From CANHVK01 sp046304235 (lineage in GTDB: Bacteria > Bacteroidota > Bacteroidia > Flavobacteriales_D > Crocinitomicaceae), in NCBI GenBank assembly GCA_046304235.1, contig JBKCEW010000138.1:1-30824 (forward strand): DNA of 30,824 nucleotides, read 5' to 3'. The stretch's first letter is position 1, and each line of letters begins with the position of its first letter. A model generated the notes under the pieces. It saw only the letters and a list, made by a program, of their open reading frames with translations. It ran no database searches and was not told the origin of the DNA. Both the position numbers and the translations under genes were made by a program. This document shows positions 24,036 to 30,824 of the stretch, piece by piece.

Positions 24036-26132
24036 ATGAATGATTTTTTAAGCACTCCCATCGAATTTCTTAAAGGCGTTGGACCTCAAAGAGCGGAATT
24101 GCTTAAAAAAGAATTGAACATTCACACATTTGAACAACTTCTCAATCATTTTCCTTTTCGTTACATTGACAAATCATTCTATAATACCATTTCAGAATTA
24201 CCTCATATTGAAGGATATACTCAATTAAAAGGTAGAGTAGTTGGGATTGATGAAAATACGAAAGGAAAACAAAAAAGACTGACTGTAAAATTTCAAGACC
24301 ACACTGGAGTCATTGATCTCACTTGGTTTCAAGGTATAAAATGGATTAAACCAAGTTTACAATTACACCGAGAATATCAGGTATATGGTAAAGCAAAGTT
24401 TTTTGGAAATTCATTTAGCATCCCCCATCCAGATATAATACCTATCGATCAAGCGGATCCAAATAAAGGATTAAAAGCAGTATATTCATCTACAGAAAAA
24501 TTAAATTCAAAAGGGTTACACTCTAAAGGAATAGAAAAACTAACAAGTGCTTTAGCGCAGCAGTTAAATAATCACATCAGAGAGATATTACCAAAATCTA
24601 TTCTATCTAAATTTCAATTACTTCCCAGAGAAACTGCTTTCAAACAAATCCACTACCCTCAAAATCTTACCATTGCCGAACAGGCAAAACAGCGATTAAA
24701 ATTTGAAGAATTATTTTTTCTCCAACTAGAATTGTTGATTCGCAAACATATATCTCTACAAAAAACGAAAGGAATAATTTTTCCTGAAGTAGGATCTATA
24801 TTCATGGATTTCTACGAAAATCACCTTCCTTTTCCATTAACAAATGCACAAAAAAGAGTACTAAAAGAAATCAGAGGAGATTTTAAAAGCGGTCACCACA
24901 TGAATCGATTATTACAAGGAGATGTGGGAAGTGGAAAAACATTAGTTGCTCTTCTGACAATGTTGATGGCCGTTGGAAATGGATTTCAGGCTGCTATTAT
25001 GGCACCTACAGAAATCCTTGCGCAGCAACATCTTGAAACGATATCTAAACTCACGGAAAATCTTCCAATCAAAGTAGAGAAATTAACTGGAAACGTAAAA
25101 CAATCGAAACGAAAAGTGTTACATGAAGAATTAGAAAATGGAGAAATTCATATCCTGGTAGGTACTCACGCTCTCATCGAAGATAAAGTGAAATTTAAAA
25201 ATTTAGGGATTGTAGTTATTGACGAACAACACCGATTTGGGGTGGCACAACGTGCAAAGTTATGGCGAAAAAACGTACAACCTCCTCATATTTTGGTGAT
25301 GACTGCTACTCCTATTCCACGAACACTCGCTATGACAGTGTATGGAGATTTGGACGTTTCCGTAATTGATGAATTACCACCGGGTAGACAACCCATTACA
25401 ACCGCTCATTATTTTGAAGAAAGTCGCTTAAAGGTCTTTGGATTTATACGCAAAGAAATCGAAAAAGGCAGACAAGTGTACATCGTTTATCCGCTTATTC
25501 AAGAATCGGAAACGTTAGATTACAACAATTTGATGGAAGGTTACGAAGCAATTACACGTTATTTTACAAGACCGAATTACCAAGTAAGTATGGTACACGG
25601 TAAAATGAAACCCGAAGACAAAGATTTTGAAATGAAATTATTTGCGGAAGGTAAAACACAAATCATGGTTGCCACCACTGTTATTGAAGTGGGAGTAAAT
25701 GTACCGAACGCCTCTATCATGATTATTGAAAGTTCGGAACGTTTTGGTTTATCTCAATTACACCAGCTACGTGGGCGTGTAGGAAGAGGTTCAGAAAAAT
25801 CCTATTGTATCTTAATGTCAGGCAATAAGATTTCAAAAGAAAGTAAAAAGCGTTTGGAAACGATGGTTCGTACACAAGATGGTTTTGAAATTGCCGAGGT
25901 AGACTTAGAATTAAGAGGACCGGGAGATATTCTTGGTACACAACAGTCAGGAATGATCGATTTAAAAATTGCCGATTTAACCAAAGACAATCATCTTGTC
26001 ACTCTTGCTAGAGAAACGGCCCGTGAGATTTTAAACGAAGATCCAAATCTTACAAAATCGGAGCATCAATTAATCAAAGAAAAGCTTATTTCTATCATGA
26101 AAAAGAAACCGAATTGGAGTAAGATTTCGTGA
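24036..26132 (+). CDS. recG: ATP-dependent DNA helicase RecG
   Basis: A DNA translocase that remodels stalled forks and Holliday junctions. The protein has 698 residues, normal for RecG. The N-terminal wedge region starts FLKGVGPQRAELLKKEL and contains an OB-fold (about 60-150). The helicase core has Walker A GDVGSGKT (about 295-302), motif II DEQHRFG, motif III MTATPIPRT, and motif VI HQLRGRVGRG, followed by the C-terminal TRG-type region with LRGPGDILGTQQSG. All motifs are intact. It lies nine bases after paaD, which would make it part of the paa transcript; that is an odd partnership and probably chance packing. Confidence 0.97.
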   Translation: MNDFLSTPIEFLKGVGPQRAELLKKELNIHTFEQLLNHFPFRYIDKSFYNTISELPHIEGYTQLKGRVVGIDENTKGKQKRLTVKFQDHTGVIDLTWFQGIKWIKPSLQLHREYQVYGKAKFFGNSFSIPHPDIIPIDQADPNKGLKAVYSSTEKLNSKGLHSKGIEKLTSALAQQLNNHIREILPKSILSKFQLLPRETAFKQIHYPQNLTIAEQAKQRLKFEELFFLQLELLIRKHISLQKTKGIIFPEVGSIFMDFYENHLPFPLTNAQKRVLKEIRGDFKSGHHMNRLLQGDVGSGKTLVALLTMLMAVGNGFQAAIMAPTEILAQQHLETISKLTENLPIKVEKLTGNVKQSKRKVLHEELENGEIHILVGTHALIEDKVKFKNLGIVVIDEQHRFGVAQRAKLWRKNVQPPHILVMTATPIPRTLAMTVYGDLDVSVIDELPPGRQPITTAHYFEESRLKVFGFIRKEIEKGRQVYIVYPLIQESETLDYNNLMEGYEAITRYFTRPNYQVSMVHGKMKPEDKDFEMKLFAEGKTQIMVATTVIEVGVNVPNASIMIIESSERFGLSQLHQLRGRVGRGSEKSYCILMSGNKISKESKKRLETMVRTQDGFEIAEVDLELRGPGDILGTQQSGMIDLKIADLTKDNHLVTLARETAREILNEDPNLTKSEHQLIKEKLISIMKKKPNWSKIS

Positions 26133-26191
26133 TAAAAAAACAATTGTTGAAATCGTTTTACAAATTAAACTAGATACTAAAACTTTCTTCC

Positions 26192-26199
26192 TAAATTTG
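26192..26199 (+). promoter_or_regulatory. Candidate -7 promoter box for DUF4290-murA
   Basis: TAAATTTG matches TAnnTTTG and lies 16 bases before the DUF4290 start codon in the 83-base gap after recG. A normally spaced TTG is not seen. It marks the likely start of the DUF4290-murA-tlpA transcript. Confidence 0.45.
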
Positions 26200-26215
26200 A
26201 ACTACAAATAAAAAT

Positions 26216-26860
26216 ATGGAATACAATACACAACGTCCTCAAATGTTACTACCTGAATATGGAAGAAATGTTCAAAAGATGATTACACACGCATTGGAAA
26301 TCGAAAATCGTGAAGAACGTAATTTAGCAACCAAAGCGATCATCGAAGTAATGGGTCAATTAAACCCTCACTTAAGAGACGAAGACGATTACCGTCATAA
26401 GTTGTGGACACATTTATTTATTATGTCTGATTTCAAGTTAGATGTAGATAGTCCATACGCTAAACCTGATTTGGAAATCTTGTACGAAAAACCACAACAC
26501 ATGGATTATCCTACAGGAAATATCAAATTCGGTCACTACGGAAAATATACTGAATCCATATTACGTCAAACGACTAAAGAAGAAGATGTTGAAGTGAAGG
26601 AATACTTGACCAACACGATGGCTAACTTCATGAAAAAGCAATTTTTAGCATACAACAATGATGCCGTCGAAAACAATGTGATTGCACAGCATTTATCTGA
26701 AATAACAAACGGGGAATTAACCCTTGAAAATCCAGATTCATTAATGCAAACCAACCACATTCTTCGTACGATGGGAAAAAACAACCCAAACAATCGTCGT
26801 AAAAATATGGGAGGAAAAAACAACCAAAACAATAAATTCAAATTCAAGAAAAAATATTAG
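26216..26860 (+). CDS. DUF4290 domain protein upstream of murA
   Basis: A 214-residue protein of the DUF4290 family, which is essentially restricted to Bacteroidota and typically precedes murA, as here (three-base gap). It starts MEYNTQRPQMLLPEYGRNVQ; the folded part covers about residues 1-180 and is mostly helical. The last 35 residues are very basic and Asn-rich (NPNNRRKNMGGKNNQNNKFK), a probably disordered tail that suggests RNA, ribosome or membrane-surface contact, as inference. No catalytic motif is apparent and the function is unknown. Constant linkage with murA hints at an envelope-synthesis or cell-cycle role. Confidence 0.88.
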   Translation: MEYNTQRPQMLLPEYGRNVQKMITHALEIENREERNLATKAIIEVMGQLNPHLRDEDDYRHKLWTHLFIMSDFKLDVDSPYAKPDLEILYEKPQHMDYPTGNIKFGHYGKYTESILRQTTKEEDVEVKEYLTNTMANFMKKQFLAYNNDAVENNVIAQHLSEITNGELTLENPDSLMQTNHILRTMGKNNPNNRRKNMGGKNNQNNKFKFKKKY

Positions 26861-26863
26861 TCT

Positions 26864-28171
26864 ATGGCATCATTTGAAATTCACGGAGGGAAACCTTTAA
26901 AAGGTGAACTTACTCCACAAGGAGCAAAAAATGAAGCATTGCAAGTTCTTTGCGCTGTTCTTTTAACAGAGGAAAAAGTTACGATTTCAAATATTCCCGA
27001 TATTATTGACGTTAATAAGTTGATTAGCTTATTACAAGCAATGGGGGTGAAAATTGAAAAAGTAGAAAAAGGAACCTATATTTTCCAAGCGAAAGACATC
27101 GACTTACCTTTCCTTGAAACAGAAGAATTTAAAAAACGTGCCGCTTCCTTACGTGGATCCATCATGATTGTAGGGCCTTTGTTAGCTCGTTTTGGTAAAG
27201 GATTTATCCCAAAACCAGGAGGAGACAAAATTGGTCGTAGAAGATTAGACACACACTTTGAAGGTTTTGCGATGTTGGGTGCTAAATTCAACTATGATGC
27301 TGGGGAACACTTCTACTCTATTGAAGCAGAAAAATTGACTGGAACATACATTCACTTGGATGAAGCATCAGTAACTGGTACTGCAAACGTCATTATGGCT
27401 GCAGTTTTAGCTGAAGGAAAAACGACCATTTACAATGCTGCTTGTGAACCTTACATTCAACAATTGAGTAAAATGTTGAATTCGATGGGGGCTAAAATCG
27501 AAGGAATAGGTTCAAATATGATTCATATCGAAGGAGTTCCAACATTAGGTGGATGTTATCACCGTATTCTTCCAGATATGATTGAAATTGGTAGTTTTAT
27601 TGGATTGGCAGCTATGACTAAATCTGAAATTACTATCAAAGACGTAAGCTACGATGATTTAGGTATTATACCAAATGTTTTTAGAAGATTAGGAATCAAA
27701 ATAGAACGAAGAGGAGATGATATTTTCATTCCTGCTCAAGAATCATATGAAATCGATACTTTTATTGATGGATCAATATTAACGATAGCAGACGCGCCTT
27801 GGCCTGGTTTTACACCAGATTTATTATCTATAATATTAGTTGTTGCTACACAAGCAAAAGGTAGTGTATTAATTCACCAAAAAATGTTTGAATCTAGATT
27901 ATTCTTCGTTGATAAATTAATTGATATGGGAGCTCAAATAATTCTTTGTGATCCACATAGAGCTACTGTAATCGGATTAAATAATCAACATTCTTTGAAA
28001 GGAATCACGATGTCCTCCCCTGATATTCGAGCTGGAGTTTCGTTATTAATCGCTGCACTTTCTGCGAAAGGAAAAAGCATTATTGAAAATATTGAACAAA
28101 TAGACCGTGGTTATCAAGACATTGATTTAAGACTTCGCAATTTAGGTGCTGACATAAGAAGAATTGGATAA
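26864..28171 (+). CDS. murA: UDP-N-acetylglucosamine 1-carboxyvinyltransferase MurA
   Basis: First committed enzyme of peptidoglycan synthesis, transferring enolpyruvate from PEP to UDP-GlcNAc in the cytoplasm. The 435 residues form two inside-out alpha/beta domains. K22 in AKNEAL and the C-terminal RAGVSLLIAAL block are in place. The flexible loop reads PKPGGDKIGRRRLD (about 117-130), where the usual GGCAIGAR supplies the catalytic Cys; here the position is D121. MurA enzymes with Asp at this site (as in Mycobacterium tuberculosis and Chlamydia) are active and resist fosfomycin, so the gene is not broken. Its stop overlaps the next start in TAATG. Confidence 0.96.
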   Translation: MASFEIHGGKPLKGELTPQGAKNEALQVLCAVLLTEEKVTISNIPDIIDVNKLISLLQAMGVKIEKVEKGTYIFQAKDIDLPFLETEEFKKRAASLRGSIMIVGPLLARFGKGFIPKPGGDKIGRRRLDTHFEGFAMLGAKFNYDAGEHFYSIEAEKLTGTYIHLDEASVTGTANVIMAAVLAEGKTTIYNAACEPYIQQLSKMLNSMGAKIEGIGSNMIHIEGVPTLGGCYHRILPDMIEIGSFIGLAAMTKSEITIKDVSYDDLGIIPNVFRRLGIKIERRGDDIFIPAQESYEIDTFIDGSILTIADAPWPGFTPDLLSIILVVATQAKGSVLIHQKMFESRLFFVDKLIDMGAQIILCDPHRATVIGLNNQHSLKGITMSSPDIRAGVSLLIAALSAKGKSIIENIEQIDRGYQDIDLRLRNLGADIRRIG

Positions 28172-28677
28172 TGAAAAAATTAATTTACACTCCCCTACTA
28201 TTCCTTTTATTTTCTATTTCAACTTTGTACTCATTAGGACAGGAAGTTGGAGAAAAAGCTCCTGAAATTGAATTGAAAGATAATAATGGCAAGAAAGTTA
28301 AATTAAGTGACTTGCAGGGTAAAGTAGTATTGATTGACTTTTGGGCATCTTGGTGTGGACCTTGTAGAAGAGAAAATCCAAATGTTGTGGAAGCATTTTC
28401 TAAATATCACAAATCTAAATTTATAAATGCAAAAGGTTTTGAAGTATTTAGTGTTTCTTTAGATAAGAATGAACAAGCCTGGTTAGAAGCAATTAAAAAA
28501 GATAATTTAACTTGGGATTCACACGTTTGGGATAAAGGAGGTGAATTTGCAAAACAGTATAAAATCACTTCTATACCAATGGCATTTTTAATCGATGGTG
28601 AAGGGAAAATTGTTGCAAAAGGACAAGATTTAAGAGGAATGGGATTACATATTGAAATTGAAAAGTTATTTAAATAA
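28171..28677 (+). CDS. TlpA-like periplasmic thioredoxin (thiol-disulfide oxidoreductase)
   Basis: A 168-residue exported thioredoxin-fold protein. The signal peptide MKKLIYTPLLFLLFSISTLY has a likely cut after SLGQ (about 24). The thioredoxin domain shows IDFWASWCGPCRRENP, active-site C62 and C65 in a WCGPC motif, and the cis-Pro loop SIPMAFLID (about 144-152). The GEKAPEIELKDNNGKKVKL start is typical of the AhpC/TSA-TlpA group, so it most likely reduces disulfides in the periplasm, for example in cytochrome c maturation or oxidative-stress defence. It overlaps murA by one base. Substrate is unknown. Confidence 0.9.
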   Translation: MKKLIYTPLLFLLFSISTLYSLGQEVGEKAPEIELKDNNGKKVKLSDLQGKVVLIDFWASWCGPCRRENPNVVEAFSKYHKSKFINAKGFEVFSVSLDKNEQAWLEAIKKDNLTWDSHVWDKGGEFAKQYKITSIPMAFLIDGEGKIVAKGQDLRGMGLHIEIEKLFK

Positions 28678-28678
28678 C

Positions 28679-28717
28679 TGACAAACTGACAACAATTTCA
28701 AATTGGCAATATCTTTG
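28679..28717 (+). promoter_or_regulatory. grpE promoter with phased TGACA-type repeats
   Basis: Four related pentamers lie at 8-9 base spacing: TGACA (28679), TGACA (28687), TTTCA (28696) and TGGCA (28704). They are followed directly by a -7 box TATCTTTG (28710-28717), 28 bases before the grpE ATG. Position before a chaperone operon suggests heat-shock or stress control. The TTGGCA part resembles half of a sigma-54 site, but the -12 GC is missing. Confidence 0.5.
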
Positions 28718-28745
28718 TCTAATATCTATATAAAAAGAAAATATT

Positions 28746-29318
28746 ATGGAAGAAAATAAAATACAAGAAGAAGAAACTACGCAAAAAAACTCTGAAAATC
28801 AACAAGAAGAAGTTGTAGTAAATGAAAATGAAACAATAAATACAACTGATGAAAATACTGCAGAAGAGGCAAAAGAACCAACGTTGGAAGAAAAACATGC
28901 TGAATTAAATGACAAATTTGTCAGATTGTATTCAGAATTTGACAATTATAGAAAAAGAACAAATAAGGAGAAACTTGATTTAATTGCTAATGCTAATGCA
29001 GGAATATTAAAAGATTTAGTTTCTGTTTTAGATGATTTTGAAAGAGCTATTACAAATAACGAAAACGCTACCGATATTGAGAGTGTAAAAGAAGGTTTTC
29101 ATTTGATTTACAATAAATTCAAAAATCAATTAGAATCCAAAGGATTAAAACCAATGATTGCTAAGGGTGAAAATTTTGATAGTGAGTTACATGAAGCTAT
29201 TGCAAACATACCTGCACCGACGGAAGATTTGAAAGGTAAAATCATTGATGATGTTGAAAAAGGTTACTACCTAAATGACAAAGTAATCAGATACGCAAAA
29301 GTTGTTGTAGGACAATAA
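28746..29318 (+). CDS. grpE: Nucleotide exchange factor GrpE
   Basis: GrpE releases ADP from DnaK and so restarts its folding cycle. The protein has 190 residues: a highly acidic disordered N-terminus (about 1-55, rich in Glu, Asn and Thr), a long dimerising coiled coil (KFVRLYSEFDNYRKRTNKEK, about 57-76 and on), and a C-terminal beta domain with ending GYYLNDKVIRYAKVVVG. The block GENFDSELHEAI is the family signature. It is followed ten bases later by dnaJ, and dnaK is not in the window. Its upstream region carries the phased TGACA-type array described separately. Confidence 0.96.
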   Translation: MEENKIQEEETTQKNSENQQEEVVVNENETINTTDENTAEEAKEPTLEEKHAELNDKFVRLYSEFDNYRKRTNKEKLDLIANANAGILKDLVSVLDDFERAITNNENATDIESVKEGFHLIYNKFKNQLESKGLKPMIAKGENFDSELHEAIANIPAPTEDLKGKIIDDVEKGYYLNDKVIRYAKVVVGQ

Positions 29319-29328
29319 TAACATAGAA

Positions 29329-30441
29329 ATGAGTCAAAAAAGAGATTACTACGAAATACTTGGAGTTAGCAAAGGCGCAGACGAAGGGGAAATAAAAAAA
29401 GCGTACCGTAAAATGGCTTTGAAATATCACCCAGATAAAAATCCAGGTGATAAAGAAGCGGAAGAAAAATTCAAAGAAGCTGCTGAAGCATACGAAGTAC
29501 TAAGCGATTCAAATAAAAGAGCTCGATACGATCAATTTGGTCATGCTGGAATGAATGGCGGCGGCGGATTTGGTGGCGGTGGTATGAATATGGATGACAT
29601 ATTCAGTCAGTTTGGAGATGTGTTCGGAGGTGCTTTTGGTGGTTTTGGTGGTTCAAGAGGAGGAGGTTCGAGAGTGGTCAAAGGAACTAATCTACGAGTA
29701 AAAATGAAATTAACATTGGAAGAAATTGCTGAAGGTGTTAAGAAAAAAATAAAAGTAAACAAGTTAGTTAATGCGGAAGGAGTTACGACAAAAACATGTA
29801 CAACTTGTAACGGAGCAGGAAGAGTAACTAGAATGGCACAAACGTTTTTGGGTAATATGCAAACTCAAACAACTTGTCCTACTTGCCAAGGATCTGGAAA
29901 AGTAATAGACTATAAACCTGCTGATGCAGATGCAAATGGTTTAAAACGTAAGGAAGAAGTAATAGATGTAGATATTCCTGCAGGTGTTGAAGAGGGTATG
30001 CAATTAAGTGTTACAGGCAAAGGTAACGCGGGTCCATTTAATGGAATTCCAGGAGACTTAATTGTAGTCATCGAAGAAATACAACACGAATCACTTCGAA
30101 GAGAAGGAGAAAATTTACATTATGATGCCTATATTAATTTTGTTGATGCCGTATTAGGAGAAAGTGTTGAGATTCCAACTGTGAATGGTAAAGCTAAAAT
30201 TAAAGTTGAACCAGGTACACAAAGTGGAAAAATGCTACGATTGAGAGGTAAAGGTTTACCTCAGCTTCAAGGATACGGTACTGGAGATTTATTTGTACAC
30301 ATTAATGTATGGACTCCTACCAAAATTAACAAAGAAGAAAAAGAATTGCTCGAAAAACTTAAGAATAGTGAAAACTTTCAACCAAAACTAGATGGTTCTG
30401 AAAAAGGTTTTTTTCAACGAGTGAAAGACATGTTTCAATAA
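29329..30441 (+). CDS. dnaJ: Chaperone DnaJ with reduced zinc finger
   Basis: DnaJ delivers clients to DnaK and stimulates its ATPase. The protein has 370 residues: J domain 1-70 with HPD at 34-36, a Gly/Phe-rich linker (about 71-114), a zinc-binding region, and two C-terminal client-binding domains (about 120-345). Bacterial DnaJ normally has four CxxCxGxG motifs; only two are present, C157-C160 (CTTCNGAG) and C183-C186 (CPTCQGSG). By spacing these are the inner pair, which forms zinc site II, the one needed for passing clients to DnaK; the outer pair (site I) is absent. The reading frame is intact, so this is loss by evolution and not damage. A strong terminator follows. Confidence 0.95.
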   Translation: MSQKRDYYEILGVSKGADEGEIKKAYRKMALKYHPDKNPGDKEAEEKFKEAAEAYEVLSDSNKRARYDQFGHAGMNGGGGFGGGGMNMDDIFSQFGDVFGGAFGGFGGSRGGGSRVVKGTNLRVKMKLTLEEIAEGVKKKIKVNKLVNAEGVTTKTCTTCNGAGRVTRMAQTFLGNMQTQTTCPTCQGSGKVIDYKPADADANGLKRKEEVIDVDIPAGVEEGMQLSVTGKGNAGPFNGIPGDLIVVIEEIQHESLRREGENLHYDAYINFVDAVLGESVEIPTVNGKAKIKVEPGTQSGKMLRLRGKGLPQLQGYGTGDLFVHINVWTPTKINKEEKELLEKLKNSENFQPKLDGSEKGFFQRVKDMFQ

Positions 30442-30443
30442 TG

Positions 30444-30467
30444 AAAGCCTCCTCGGAGGCTTTTTTT
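30444..30467 (+). terminator. Rho-independent terminator after dnaJ
   Basis: A GC-rich hairpin, AGCCTCC/GGAGGCT around a very tight loop (30446-30461), is followed by seven T (30461-30467). It begins three bases after the dnaJ stop and closes the grpE-dnaJ unit. The A-run before the stem could also make it work in the opposite direction. Confidence 0.93.
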
Positions 30468-30533
30468 ATTGAATATAATATGAAAAACTATTTGTTTACA
30501 AGTTAATATCAATAGAGTTTATTAGTATTATTG

Positions 30534-30824
30534 ATGAAATATCTTTGTAGTAAGATATTTAGAAGATGTATGCTATATTTAAGATCTATCAATATTGATA
30601 ACATATTACTAGATGATATTACCTGGATTTCGGATGAAAGCTCAATTTATATTGACGGTATTGTTATCAAAATAGATGAAAATAATATTCAGACATTAGA
30701 AACGTACATCAAAAAATCAACACCTGTTTTTATAGTTAACTTTTTTGAACTTAATTTTGAGAATGCTCAAAAACTTTTCAAATTGGCTATTGAAGCCGAA
30801 ACTATGATACAAATAAACTCCCCT
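30534..30824 (+). CDS. Partial protein of unknown function (N-terminal part only)
   Basis: An open frame of 97 codons runs off the right edge. Two starts are possible: ATG at 30534 (MKYLCSKIFRRCML, used here as the longest frame) and ATG at 30570 (MLYLRSINIDNILL). A TAnnTTTG-like box, TATCTTTG, lies at 30540-30547 inside the first start's coding region; if it is the real promoter, the start at 30570 is correct. The visible residues are Asp-, Ile- and Asn-rich and show beta-alpha patterning (SIYIDGIVIKI, TPVFIVNFFEL) but no signal peptide or known motif. It is a separate transcription unit after the dnaJ terminator. I do not recognise it. Confidence 0.55.
   Translation, partial: MKYLCSKIFRRCMLYLRSINIDNILLDDITWISDESSIYIDGIVIKIDENNIQTLETYIKKSTPVFIVNFFELNFENAQKLFKLAIEAETMIQINSP

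Noticed and set aside
26864..28171. MurA as an inactive paralogue because the catalytic Cys is missing
   Set aside because: Natural Asp at this position is known in active MurA enzymes and all other key blocks are intact.
28703..28719. Sigma-54 promoter before grpE
   Set aside because: The TTGG of the -24 element is present, but the invariant GC at -12 is GT, and a standard -7 box fits better.

Overview
The window is AT-rich, densely packed bacterial chromosome, most probably from the Bacteroidota and within that a Flavobacteriales-type organism (Crocinitomicaceae/Fluviicola-like is a guess, not shown). The signs are: two secreted proteins with Por-type (type IX secretion) C-terminal sorting domains; the gliding gene order gldF-gldG-DUF4340-dnaN; a DUF4290 gene joined to murA; TAnnTTTG-type -7 promoter boxes instead of TATAAT; few convincing Shine-Dalgarno sequences; and a DnaJ with a reduced zinc finger. 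No rRNA, tRNA, CRISPR array, phage or recognisable insertion sequence was seen.

Layout. Positions 1-21258 are almost entirely on the minus strand. Reading in the direction of transcription from the right: two tandem PaaE-type reductases and a short-chain dehydrogenase (21258-18422); a lipoprotein, gldF, gldG, a DUF4340 membrane protein and dnaN (18350-13130), ended by a terminator; an acidic protein of unknown function and paaI (13078-12190), ended by a terminator; a fatty-acid oxidation block of a hydroxyacyl-CoA dehydrogenase/enoyl-CoA hydratase fusion, a four-helix-bundle (S23/IVP family) gene and a thiolase (12038-7985), ended by a terminator; two type IX secreted proteins and an acyl-CoA dehydrogenase (7844-1448); then rnhB and a partial membrane-anchored protein running off the left edge. 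From 21440 everything is on the plus strand: paaA-paaB-paaC-paaD-recG, then DUF4290-murA-tlpA-like, then grpE-dnaJ with a strong terminator, and the start of an unknown gene at the right edge.

How the genes work together. paaABCD with a PaaE reductase form the oxygenase that epoxidises phenylacetyl-CoA. PaaI, the dehydrogenase/hydratase fusion, the thiolase and the acyl-CoA dehydrogenase could complete ring-cleavage product degradation as well as ordinary fatty-acid beta-oxidation. No paaG, paaZ or paaK is present in the window, so the pathway must be finished elsewhere. gldF and gldG are the membrane and auxiliary parts of the gliding ABC transporter; the ATPase gldA is not here.

The least explained structure is a dispersed 38-39 bp intergenic element seen three times (9169-9206, 9595-9632, 22451-22489). 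Its AGA words recur about every 7 bases and its ends are conserved. Two copies lie in inverted orientation on either side of the four-helix-bundle gene inside the beta-oxidation operon, which looks like an inserted unit. Other points of interest are the duplicated PaaE gene, a hairpin between paaA and paaB, a phased TGACA-type array before grpE, an Asp in place of the catalytic Cys in MurA, a two-motif DnaJ zinc finger, and a transcription terminator whose T-run touches the rnhB start codon.
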